Source: Turritopsis dohrnii (Eukaryota; Cnidaria; Hydrozoa; Anthoathecata; Oceaniidae). Taken from it: a stretch of 64,000 nt of DNA. Positions 1 to 12,164 of this stretch are shown here, piece by piece. The stretch is from contig BQMF02000100.1 of assembly GCA_027922465.2 (NCBI GenBank), positions 496,001-560,000 on the forward strand, read 5' to 3'. The position numbers were made by a program, and so were the translations under genes. The notes under the pieces are model-generated. The model made no database searches, was not told where the DNA came from, and was given only the letters and a program-made list of their open reading frames with translations. Each line of letters opens with the position of its first letter. Positions within the stretch are counted from its first letter, which is position 1.

Positions 1-335
1 CAAAGATTGAAAACTCTCACCGGTAGCTAAAAATCTTAATGTCAAAGCTAACCGTTCATCAGCCTGAATATGGGACTGGTTCCTCCAATAATTTCCTGTG
101 GAGTTATCAAATCAGAAATTTGAGCCAAAACGTATTCAAAATCAACAACATCCATTCGAAACATATCCTTGAAACCAAATCGATCTTCTAATCGCAATTC
201 TTTTATAATGTTATTATAATAACCCTTCTCACTTCTTCTCTTCATCCAATTTCTTGTTTTACCTCTGTGAGGTTTTTCATCATCAGAATCAACTAGTTCT
301 GACAGTAATAAAATACTAGCTGCTAACTCGGCCAT
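1..335 (-). pseudogene. PIF/Harbinger (HARBI1-like) transposase N-terminus, frameshifted
   Basis: Reading right to left from an ATG at 335, the protein starts MAELAASILLLSEL and passes through RLEDRFGFKDMFRMDVVDFE, the N-terminal pattern of HARBI1-like DDE transposases (basic linker, then ELRLED...FRM...F). That frame closes near position 48 after a spurious tail (RLMNG). In the next frame, from about position 70 to the window edge, the expected continuation appears: ADERLALTLRFLATGESFQS, the ERLALTLRFLATGES signature of the family. A single-base indel around 65-80 therefore splits the gene. The catalytic DDE part lies beyond the window. PIF/Harbinger elements encode a transposase and a separate Myb-like protein, and cut at TWA. 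Family assignment is strong; inactivity of this copy is inferred from the frameshift. Confidence 0.8.
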
Positions 336-500
336 TTTAATTTTCAGAATGAATGGACTTTATATTATTTGATGGAATCAGTTTGATGACACTTCAAATG
401 GAATTTTCTGTTTTCATCAAAAATTCGAATTTTCATCAAAACGCTCATCAAACTAATTTGATGCAGTTTGATGAAAGAGTTTGACACGTTTGCTCCGGCC
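336..500. repeat. Terminal region of the Harbinger-like element with TTTGAT/ATCAAA repeats
   Basis: Just upstream of the transposase start, the motif TTTGAT or its complement ATCAAA occurs at least seven times between about 369 and 475 in both orientations, for example CATCAAACTAATTTGATGCAGTTTGATGA. The stretch ends in CCGGCC followed by TTTA at about 497-503, which could be the element end next to a TWA target. Clustered subterminal repeats are typical of transposase-binding regions. The exact end is a guess because the other end is outside the window. Confidence 0.45.
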
Positions 501-2888
501 TTTAGCAATGTAACCATAAAAGAAAAGTGTTCAAATAATCCCATTGGTAGTATAAATTGAATTCACAAACAAGAAACAACTAAGTGGTTAAAAGATTTCC
601 GTAACTTAAGCATGACATGCTTGTAATTTTAATTTGATAAAAGATGTTGTTGTGATTACTTTTCATTGTCAAAAATAAACTTTTTTCTAAGGGATTATAC
701 ACTTCATTATGTATGTATGCTGCTTTCTCTCTCTTTCCATATATATAAGTCCTGTTAAGTACAATAACAAATTTGCAGAGTGAAAATAAATATATACAAT
801 GTAAAATTGCTTAATTTATATACATAAAAATTAAAAAAATAAAAATCGTCAAGAACTATTCAATAAGTCGACAGAAGTAAAATTTCAAATTCACTGGGCA
901 ATTACGTAATAACTTTTTGATCCTTATGTTCTTCCGTGGTCTAAAATACAGAGCAGTTTTCACACAGCCACAGAGGTTTGCTTTATTTGCAACAAACAGA
1001 ATAAGGCAGGATAGGTGTGACCTTTACTCTGTTGGCTTTCCTTAATATACTGCATCGTGATTGTTCATTTTGCTTTTAAATGACTTATTCAGCCATGGGC
1101 AAGGACGTCACTTAAGTTTCTTTTCTATTAGCAGGGCATAGTTATTAAAAATGATCTCATGAATTTGGTATGGTCTTGTTAATGTTTATTGTTTTGTAGA
1201 CTGTAAACCAATCGACATCTCGTAACTGCTTCAAAGTGTATCAATTTACTGTTTTTAAATAATGTCTGGATCATCATAGGTACTGACACAAACTCTCTTC
1301 AAGATTACATCGTTTCTTTTTTCAAAGACTGCACAACATAATTAAAATCATTATTGAAGCCTTTTGACATATATTTTGTTGTCAGCCAAGCAATACATGC
1401 AGCATGTAAGAAGACTAGGATGGGAATTCTCTTTTGTGAAAATATCTTTTAATCCATGATATTTTCATTCAATATCTTGTCTTCCCAATTTATTTGTTTC
1501 ATATGTCAATGTATACAATTCATAACCATCGATTAAATACAAATCTTGAGATTCGGCATCAGATAAATGAGTCTTCATACACAGTATAATATCAATGTTA
1601 TGATATTCTTCCTTCTCTTGTTATTATTATCAACAACCTGTATATAAAATTCTCAAAATTCGACTGTAAATCACGTATATTTTGTTATACAAACGATAGT
1701 CCTGTCTCTTTACAAGTCACATGCAGTTCTTTAATTATGAAATGATCTGTACGTAAACTTTTCCAACATTTCCAGATAAAAGTACCAAGCACAAAACACA
1801 AGCACGACCTTCCACGCGCCACCATATTGTTTTTACATGCTTCGGTTCAGCTTTAGCCTGTCAACATTTTACATTATCATCACAGCGGAGATATGAAAAT
1901 CACAGGCTAGAGCATTACCCTGATAGATAGATAGATAGAGAAATAGATACGCCGCCGAAATGAATAAGATTATCCATTCCATGGAAATCTTAATTATGTT
2001 AATGCTCTCCTACACAAATTTCGACATACCTCTAGATCCGCCACTGGGTAACAAAAGAGTATCATGAAACAAAATATTTTTTTGCTTTTCTTTTAATAAT
2101 TTAATTTCTTATTTTGATTGTTATGCGCTTCAGATCGAACGTTTTTTTATTTATTTACTTTATTCATTTAGCACGTGCCTTTTTTTTCTCCTCCCGTGTG
2201 ATCTTTTTAAGAAGAGAAACCATTTCCCCCTTACGTTTGATAGCACCCATGTTAGAGCGCGTAACTTTTTTTAAAACAAAAGCTAATAAAAAGTTGAAGT
2301 TTTCTCTCTCTACGTTTTGAGTGTATTGTTACACCGATAAAAGATTGGTTTTACCAGAGGTTGTGACTTCGAATCTGCTTCTGGTTGAACACAAGTTATA
2401 CGAGCCGTTTATATGGAAATTTGACGTTTATTGATACTGTGATACAGAGCAGGTGGACATGGGCGGCGAGCGACGCCGCCTTGGCGGCTAGTACAAGTAT
2501 ATTTCTTTTGTTTCAATTTGTGATGTATTTATTAATAAAGTTTGGTTTACACCATAAAACTTTTTTATTTCTATGTTTACACTAGTGGGTTTTTTTAAAA
2601 ATACAAAATGACATCAGTAGTGTAACTTTTCTCAAAACAGGTTACTCAGAAGTACGAAAACACGTAGGGTTATGGAGACCCAACGAACGCTCGAGTATGT
2701 ATTAAGAATGGACGTTATTTATAGGAGCGCTATTCTTAAAAACATAAGCGAAACCTTTCGACCCTCCGGTCGTCTTGTTGATATTTCTTTTTGCCCAGCT
2801 ACATTCTCCCACAAGTGTGCAAAATAATCATTGCAATTTTAATCGGCGTTCGCCGGGGTCTTCTTCGCCTCCAAACTTGGGATCCTAA
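501..2888. other. Intergenic, no gene recognised
   Basis: AT-rich sequence without a convincing exon on either strand. It holds a short (GATA)n tract at about 1921-1939. Short open frames near 2114-2585 have no recognisable domain and look like chance. Confidence 0.5.
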
Positions 2889-3158
2889 GTACAACTTAAA
2901 CGTGTACCAAATATTAACTTTTATAAACAATTTTCTATCATTAACAATAAATATAATACTAGATACTCGGAAAATAACTTTAAAATCCCTCAAAAACGCT
3001 TAAAAATAAGCACTTTCTCCATTCTATATCGTGGTCCTACCTTATGGAACAATATTTTGCGAAATGTAGAAAAGAATTCTCGGTCTTTCAATCAAGTCAA
3101 AAGATCTGTAAAAGAAAAGTTACTAAATAATGACATTGATGTTTCCCAATTTTTTTAG
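2889..3158 (+). pseudogene. LINE-type reverse transcriptase, C-terminal tail (5'-truncated)
   Basis: An 89-codon open frame without a start Met begins right after a TAA and ends at TAG 3156-3158. It contains NNKYNTRYSENNFKIPQKRL and then STFSILYRGPTLWNNILRN, followed by a basic tail (FNQVKRSVKEKLL). The order YNTR...R(x)n FS(I)xYRGPxLWN is the conserved C-terminal end of ORF2 in many CR1/RTE-like non-LTR elements. The sequence downstream, to about 3300, would be its 3' UTR. No reverse transcriptase core is visible upstream, which is the usual result of 5'-truncated LINE insertion. Family-level call is fairly safe; the clade is not resolved. Confidence 0.65.
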
Positions 3159-6100
3159 GCAGTCCCTTTTCATATTGGTTTTGTTGATATTTTTCGTTTA
3201 TTTCGTTACTTATTCCGGTCGCTGTCCTCTTGCTTGTAAATATTTTTACTTAGACATGTAATATTGTAGTATTATTCGTAGGTATATTTATAAGTTAACT
3301 AGTTACACGTTTTTTTTATAAGCAACACGTTTATAAGTAACACTTGTAAATTTTCTCAAAAAGTCAAGCAACAGTACTACAAGGATCTTACATAAATTTG
3401 CAACATGAAAGTTTGAGATGATGCAGCACTAGCATAGCTACAGCACATTTCTTAAAATTGCCACACTAGGTGGTTACACTAGGTTGCAGTACTATGTCCT
3501 ACACTTTATACTTAAATACTTAAGCTTACACAAAGGTATTCAAGACTGGAAATACATTTTTTTTCAATTAATTCTTAGCAACAAATTAAGCAACATTACT
3601 ACTAAAAATGGTCATTTTTTAAGCAACATCACTACTAAGGTCTGACCTTGGTTGCTTAAAAAAAAGGTGTATTTTGTATATATCTGACTATACACGGGGC
3701 TTGGTGAAAAGGCACTTCAGCCTTCTGCTTGCGCCTGCTGCAACCATTATCTACGGTCATAGATTGTAAGATTTTTTATCCATTGGGAAAATAAATAAAA
3801 AAAAATAATAAACTAGAAATTTAAGGTTTTCGCATATTGGGGGTTTGTTATTTTCTTTTCTTTTTTTGTAGGAAAAGTTCAACCTCGTACCCAGGGTTTC
3901 TTGCCTTTTTCGATATATGCGACGGCGCGGCGGACCCTGCCTGGCGAACGACGATAAAATTTTCTTTTCTTTTCTTTTTTCTTTTTTTCTTTTTTTCTTT
4001 TTGACGCCAAAACTACAAGGACTCCCTTGTAACAAATGTAACATTGGAACAGCTCAATATAACACTATTAATCAGAGAGCTCTCTTTAGTAGCAGCAGAG
4101 TGCGCGTGTTGTTCCGTCTCTTTTTTAAGGACCATTTTTCGACTCCCGTGACTTTCATATCAATACACTGTATCTTTTATAATCTACAAATATGGCGGAT
4201 TTATTGGAGGTGTAGGCGGCTTTTAACGCTACACTTTGGACTTCCCAAAGTAAAGTATGATCGATTATGAAGGGCATTGCTGATCTTAGGAAAAATATAA
4301 GAGAATGTCAAGACTTGCAGACTATTTTTGCATCATTGGAGTGGAGGACCAAAGTGAATTAGGTATATATTGCCTCTTTAACTTTACACGGGAGGAGAGA
4401 AAGCACTTTCACACACACACAGCCTTGTGATGCAATTGCCTGCACCATTATGATGTGATGCAAAGAAGCCTACATTGCAATCATTAAGAATTAATGTAAA
4501 CATTACATATGCATAGTTTTGATTATAATTATCTTTTGTCTTATTATTTTTGTGAGTGCTGAAGATTGCAAAAATAGCTAAAAATAACTCTTTAACTTTG
4601 ACCATTCTTATCATTTAGCAATACTCTACACCAGTAATACTCTATCAGCTAATACAAAAAGTATCTTTAGAGCAAGCTTTGCCTTTAAAGAGTGAGAGAC
4701 AAGTTTTCTGGCACACATTTTCTTGAAAACTCACTTCAGTACAGTATACTGTTTTGACTATCACCCAAATTATTTGGCTGATGATGACTGTTGGAAAGAC
4801 AGTTGAAATGTCCCATTTTTAATAAATTATTTTTAAATATCAAGCTTCTTAGTTAGTGTCAATGTTCCTAATTATATATATCAGTAATATCATTGTACAG
4901 TATATGTGACGTTCCAGGGGATTTTGATAACAAATGATAAAACGTTTGTTGAAAAACGTTTTTTCAGTAACGAAAAAACGTTTTCTTGTCATTTTTTGTT
5001 ATTTTATTTTCGAAAAAAGGTTTAAACGTTTTTACATAAAAAAAATTGAATGATTTTTAAGGTTCCATTACAAAAAGCATTTTCAGTTACTCCAGCTGCT
5101 CAAAACACTTTTGCCTTCCGCTGTCCAAGAAGAGTTCCTAGTTGGTCTAAAAACATTTGAAAATAATTACGTTATAAGTTCTACTGAATAAGTGTAGTTT
5201 TACTACGACTTAATCCATAATGTCAGTAATAACTGGCGGCCGTAATTCATTATTAAAACCAGTTATAGTACACTTTGTATAACCATTTTGATGTCATTAA
5301 ACTCAATCAAAACAAAACAATGCACCTTGTTCTTAAAATAAACATTTGCAGGTAGCACATGTCAGTATATTCATTAGAATGCACTGATTACCTGGTTCTC
5401 ATTCAGTTAAAGTTTAAAGAAACGACAGCTGTTTCAAAAGTTTCTAGAAGTTGATAGAATTGCTATTTTAGTTTTTTAGTAAATCCTAACAAGTCCTAAA
5501 TGCGAAAGTCATTGAAAAGGGATAATTTTTCCGCTTCATTCACTGTGGCGCGGGACTGAATCAAAAATCACTATGCTGATACCAGCAACCACAGCTGTCA
5601 AAATAATGGCTCACCGACTATGAGTGAAAATGATTAATTGTGTTCAGTTTAAAAATCCAAGTTTTAAAACAATAGAACGTTTTAAACAATAAAATATTTT
5701 TAACACTAAAACGTCTAAACATTTTTAATGTTACTGCATAAAACGTTTTATGAAAAGTTTAAACGTTTTCTCTTTCGAATTCTTGAAAGGATATTCGGTT
5801 ACTAGCTTGAGCTTTCAATTAGTTGAGACCTGCTTTTTCTTCAAACACATTTAAAAAGAAAAAATTTTCATGGAACTTAGTTTTGCAAATTAGGTATTCT
5901 GCAAAGTTAACTTCCGCATGTATTTGATAGAAATCGAAACCATAACTCTATTATTGCAAAATGCTGCAAAAATTAATGTCTACTTCGATTACATAATCAA
6001 ATGTTGAAATTTTGCTACATTATTAGACAGAACACACTGGCAAAGTCATTAGACGTACAGGGAAGGGCAACTTGGACATTTTGAACCATGGTATGATGGT

Positions 6101-8570
6101 TGGTAGTGGGTAGGCAAGGAAATGAAGTGGATGATGTATATAAATATAATATATTGTTATTTTTAAGAATTATTGTCATTTTGTATTGGAATAATGAAAT
6201 TTTGTAAAATAATGAACCTTTTTATGCTGGCACTTAAACTGATGCGGGCGTGTGACGCTAAAGTAATATAAAATTTCCATCGGCCTTATATGCATGAATC
6301 AATCAATCACTTTTAAAAATACAGTCTGCTTGCATTAATAGAAATACAAACATAACATTTCACACTATTAATTATCGTTCTGCAATCCACAATCTAAAAC
6401 GAAATAAAAATGGAAGAGGAGTCATATCTCTGTGCCAGCACATGTAAAGGACATCTCAGAGATTATTTTTCCGCTGGTAATCAATCTTCCTTCTGAAATG
6501 AATGCTTAATTCTCCTAGAAGAAAAAAGAGTATTAAAACGTTAACTTATAATAAGATTTGAGTGATTTTAGGCCAAAAAATTTACAGCGCCAGGTTTCTC
6601 ATTTTGACCTACGTGTTCGCGTTCGTGCCATCACGTAGGCAAAATATACTTGTATACGTGAAAAATCACGTAAGCAAAAAATCTGATGGAATTCTTGTGT
6701 CTTCTGTTATCGCTCAGTTTTCAAGCAGGAGAGTGGGTTCCCAGGTATATGCTCCACTGAAGGAGTCTTATCAATAAAGTAATTACCAGGTGTGCGATTA
6801 CAAATCTTGTTTTGTTTTTGGCTTTTCTTTAAAAAATACTCCTCCATGTTTCTAATTAATTTCATAAGAGCACTTAGGAGCACGAAGGAGTGCGAGAAAA
6901 CCTTATTGTGTTTTATTATCCTGACTACATTGACTTTTTGTTTATCAATGGGTGGATGAAAAAAGATTCCACGAAGCCATAAAATGCGTTATGTGTGCAT
7001 TTGTATTATACTGGTGATGATAGTAATACTGAAATATAATACGCCAAAAGTTTCTCAATTTGTTTACTTTCACTTTATTAATTACATTAAAAGCAAAAAT
7101 TACAATTAAAAGCCACATGTTTAGTTGCTATTATTTAAAATACTGACCCCAGAAATTCTTACTTTTTTCATTAATTATTCATGAATACTAGGTGCACAGA
7201 TATAAGCAAAAACTGAAAGTTAGAACATTTTCATAGAAAAAACTAAATCCAACAAAACGTATTTTGCGCATAAGTTACGTGATTTATGTGTGCGATTAAT
7301 ATAATCAAATCGTATGCCCAAACATGATTCACGCGTGCATTGCACGCCATAAAAAGACAAGACTGCTGAAAGATGTCACTGAAGGTTCAATCTACCATTA
7401 TGTGCGAATTGAAATTTTAAATGTTATGGTAGAGGATACTCTTGGGAAATTTGTTAAGTTAACATTTGTTTGGGGTTCACTGATCACTCGAAATGTAGCT
7501 CTCTTATTTTTAGTTATAACGTACTTTCTACCTTATGCAATTGCGTAGACGCAGAGATTTACGTCAGGTGATTTACCGCGTCAGCACACTTTTCCAAAAT
7601 GAGAAGCCTGTGGCGCTGTGAACAAGGGATTGTGAACAAGGGGCCGTCAATTCTACACCAGTCACCATTTTTTCATGCTAAAAAAGTTTCAGTAGCTACT
7701 GAATTTTGAGGGAGTGAAATAAATACTTCAAGATGTGTTCATGTTCACCATCTTTATGATGTATCACAGGAACAAATTAAATTGGTTTCTTGTGCAAATT
7801 ATCATGTTTCTACAGGATAAAGGACAGGAACCTCTCTGTTAAATCTTCATTGTTTCCATTGCAAATTGAAATGGACCAATAGTGATGAAGTAGGAATTCA
7901 CTTTTCAAGATCATGACAATCTTCGAAAAAGATAATTCATAACCAGAACATAATTGATGTTTGATAGAACTTTTGAACAGAAATAAAGACTTAAATGTTG
8001 TGTACACTAAAAGACCAGTTGAAATAAATAAACTGGGTCAAACATTGATTTTAATAAAGGTCTTGAAAAATATTTGTTTTGCTATATTTTCCCTCTTTCG
8101 TCGGTCTTCATCTTACATTTTGTGGCATAATGAGATATCTGCACCATTAATCGTGATGCTTTCGCTATTTTCATCATACTCTATGAAAATAAATAATGAA
8201 TATATAACCTCTGTGATCAAATTTTTCAATTGTGTAAAAAATAATGCAGTGGTTTCCTTATGAACAAAAAAAAACTGTTGACAGTTGTTACAATATATAT
8301 ATATATTAATTATGAAAAAATTCCCCTCACCTCAATGTTTTTACCTGTTTCTATGAAGAATTGACTGTAAAATTTAATTAGAACAGTCACTGTTACGAGA
8401 CCTTGGAATAACCTTTATCTCGAACCTTCCTGATATTGGGCCATTGGATGTCTAGAAAAAGGCATCATATATTATATCTAAGAAGAAAATCTATTTTTCA
8501 AACTTTAGATGGATACCAGGATCATGAGGTATAAAATACCAGAGTTCAGGTAGTGTGTTTTTTTTTACAG
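3159..8570. other. Intergenic / possible 5' region of the SBF gene; repeats only
   Basis: No exon could be supported. Visible structure: repeated AAGCAAC and its complement at 3320-3655; a motif CCCAGGGTTTCTTGCC at about 3890 that recurs near 23,908; a cluster of AAACGTTT-like palindromes at 4930-5030 and 5670-5775; a stretch near 7236-7372 that is recognisably similar to 51,508-51,618. The missing first coding exon of the SBF gene should lie here or further upstream. Confidence 0.5.
4937..5775. repeat. Cluster of AAAACGTTTT palindromes
   Basis: Perfect or near-perfect AAACGTTT palindromes occur repeatedly in two clusters (about 4937-5030 and 5675-5775) that flank about 640 bp of ordinary sequence. 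This is the layout expected of subterminal repeats of a non-autonomous element, but I could not pair clean terminal inverted repeats or a target duplication. Confidence 0.3.
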
Positions 8571-11500
8571 ATGATGGTAAAGAACTGAAAAGCCATGTCA
8601 TTCAGAAGTTTCCCGAAAATGATTGGAAAGATGTACCTAGCCCTCAAGGGCTTGAACATGTATGATCTATTGTTTTCAATATATGTTTTTATTAGATATA
8701 GTTTGTTGTTGTAGTAAAGGCTTGCTTGAAAATAAACTTAGTTTCACATAATTGTGGAATAAACAACGATTTTTTGTAATAGCTTCTATAAGAATTTCAG
8801 GGTGAAAATCACCTGATTTGTTAGAAGAATATTCCCAGGGTGGAGTGTCATATGAATAACAGAACAGTGTGAAAAACAGATACAGTAAATGGGCAAACAA
8901 ATAATTAAAAAAAAACTATTATAAGCATCAAACAAATATAAATCTGTCTTCATAAGTTTGCAACATAATTCTTGTATATGGTGTTGTACATGCGATGTCG
9001 GAAATCTTATTCTGAAACGTAAGAATACATTAAGAATATCTCACCCTTATTTTGTGGTAAACCATAAGAATACTTCACCCTCAACAAAATTTCAATATGC
9101 TTATAAAAAATGTGTGTAAATGCTGATCTGTACTTTTGATGTTGAGGTTCATTAGAAATGTTACTAATTATGCATAGTTGTGCCAGTTGCTTAGTTGTGT
9201 AATAAAATTATGATAAATACATTTTATCCTTAGTTTTGCCAACCAGCTGGGTGGTTTGCTAGTCTCAAAAATAAGCCTCCTACATTCAATGTTGCAATCC
9301 TCACAGACATGGAAGGGAAACCAAGCTATCTGGCATGTCTCACCTTCCAAGAAGCTGTTGAGATAGAGTCATTATCTCCAAATGGTAGTTTGCATCTGGA
9401 TCTTGATTTCATGAAGTCGGAACAAGATGCCACCAACACAGAAAGCAATACCATTACATACTACGTTCCAAAATGTTTGTGCTTGATATCGAGACACCGA
9501 TATTATAACACTTTACGGGTAATTAAGGTCTTTTTAAAAGTTCTTGTTAAATCTTTTTATTTCATCTAAATTCATCACTAGACTCTTTTTGTCTTTCCCT
9601 TTTTTTTTTGTATTTGTGAATTTATACCAGAAATTTTTGACAAAATTCATTTTTTAGAACTGTCTTACTACAATATTTGTTGCATACTTAAATAATTCAA
9701 AAGATCTTTTGGAAAAGATGATTGGATGTATGCTCGGATTTGTACACGTTCCACCGCCTGGTGGCCCCAAGCTTACATTTTCCATTGGAGGCGGGGATAG
9801 CCAGATTCTGCAACCTCCACTTTCTGGAGATTTACCAAGTACTCATGAGTCTGTGGCTGTTCTGTTTAACCAATTAGGTCAGTACTAGATGTGTTTGTCT
9901 GATTTTGTGTTGATAATATAGATAATTAAGATGGAAACTCTACCTACTGTCAATGCTTGTTCTTATTTTTGCCATTATGTTTTGTCTTGTATCCTAGGAA
10001 TTAATTCAATTATTCATGTGTTTACGGCTTTGGCTACTGAGTCCAAGATATTACTGCTTTCTAGTAGTTATACACATTTGACAATGGCTGCAGAAGCATT
10101 AGTGTCCCTTCTTTACCCATTACGTTTTAAGTAAGTAAAATAATTCATGATAGTAAATACCTGTAGACTAACTGCATGTTTGTATATGGATAACCATTTT
10201 TAATTGTTGTATGTTTGCTGTAACCCAAATCTTAAAAAAAATTGAGAGGACTCAGCCTAAAAATGAAAATAGATCTTCCAAAAGGAAGAAAAGGGAAAAT
10301 GAGAGCTAATCAAGAGTCTGGGATATTTGTTATTTAAGGTTGGAGATCAGTAAATTTCTCCCTTCAAATCAAACTTGTAACATTCAGTCAGGTTTTGGCA
10401 CACAAATGCTTATTTAAGGACAGCCTTTTATTAATTTGTTGAAACACAAACCAGAATGTTTACTAAACTCTTTCCTTTACAAAAACTTATTCTTACGAAA
10501 ATTGTACTATGTTTTGCTTAAGAATGTTCTCCAGCACTGCTATTGCTATCCTTTAGTTATCAACTGATGGGAATTTCACTTGAATTGTTACTATCTGTAT
10601 TTTTTAGCTATGTCTTCATTCCTGTGTTGCCATCTGCTTTGCTCGACTTTCTCTCTGCCCCGACACCTTTTCTTATGGGTGTACACACAGCCTATGAAGA
10701 ATTATGTCCAGAATTGGTATGTATTTGTTCGCTTTCAGTTCTTGTACTGCTTTGCTCATGGTAAAAATTTCTTTGTTTTTTATTTTAGTATGATATTGTC
10801 ATTGTTAATATCGATGAAGGTTACGTAACCATACCTGATTCTATCCACCTGTGTAATATACCGGAGCCTTACTACTCTCGTGTTTTGATTTCTTTAAAAA
10901 AGGTATGATTAACCAATTTTTGTGAAAAGAAACTGGCTTAGGTCTTTTACAGTATAGTTAACAGTGTGCTTAATTCTAGATTCTGACACCATCATTGTTT
11001 ACTGCTGACAATTTATTTCCTAACACAGATCCACCACCATCCTTAGCTTTACAGGTAATTCATCTGGCAAGATTTGCCGCTGATGTCTGTTTGAACTTCT
11101 AATGTTGAATTATTACTTGAATTATATTTGTAATGAATTTGTTTAGGATAAAGAATTACGAGCTGTCTTCATCAAGTTTTTCGCAGAGTTATTTTGCGGA
11201 TATCGATCATGTTTGACTTTAATTCGAGTCCACCCAGAACCAGTTATTTCTTTTAATAGGGTAAGTCCAAAAATTACTTTTCACAAAACGACCAAAAGCC
11301 AAACATATAGAGAATATTAAATACTAAATTTGAATTCTTCTGAAGGGGTTACTAATTCTTTAGTTTGTTTTAATCCTTATAGACTGCTTTCATGGAGAAA
11401 CGTGGTGTTATTGGTGATGAATTTTTCAGTAAAGTATGTATCAAGATGTAAAGTTCAATTGAAATCAGGAATATGAAGTTAATTTTATGGACAAGACAAA

Positions 11501-12164
11501 CCAAATATTTTATAGAGAAAGTTGGTGTGAAGGAAAATATGTTTTTCAGAAAAAAGTTCATTAGGAATTTTCATTCTTGATATATTTATTTTCTGGAATG
11601 CCGTAGAATGCAGTTCACTCAACAAGGCTAATTTTGAATTGATAACTGCACATAAAACCCAATCTGTTTGATCACCCAATTTGTTCACCAACTGATACTC
11701 TAATACACATCATTATTGTCTGTCATTATCAACATTCGAAACATTTTTACATTATAGTTAAATTCATTTGCCAGTTGACAATGCTCTGTTGATAATGCTC
11801 ACGGACAATTATCATGATTTCAAGCATTTCTTTTTTAAAACCTTTTATTAGTAGAAAATTTTCATTTACTTGTATATGCACTGCTGATGGTGTAATATTG
11901 AAAAGCTTCTGATTTATTTTAAACTTGTTTTATTCTTAATTGATCTTACATTGAAACATTTTTAAACCATGCCTTTATGCATGAATCTTTTAGGTTCTGG
12001 ATAGTGTTGGGTTTTCAGTAATGACACATACACGTGGACCACCATTTCGAGTCATCGATCAATTTGATGAACTTGTTGCTAAAATCAAACCATCTCAAGA
12101 AGATAAAAATGTGGACGAGTTATTAGAGGATTTAATACCAATTGTGGATCACCTATGTCAAAAT
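8571..12164 (+). other. Tripartite DENN module of the SBF protein
   Basis: Residues 1-453 of the assembled product. u[22 protein letters not shown] and [18 protein letters not shown]. Core [37 protein letters not shown] and [14 protein letters not shown]. d[23 protein letters not shown] then [16 protein letters not shown]. In relatives this module exchanges GDP on Rab GTPases (Rab21/Rab28 are reported partners for SBF proteins). The very first uDENN strand (usually MARLADYF...) is missing with exon 1. Confidence 0.9.

Noticed and set aside
3757..4270. Overlapping frames on both strands with Lys- or Phe-rich runs
   Set aside because: They translate the T-rich tract at 3961-4002 and have no recognisable domain.
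4913..5775. hAT element starting at CAGGGG near 4916
   Set aside because: No matching right end or 8-bp duplication was found, so only the palindrome cluster is reported.
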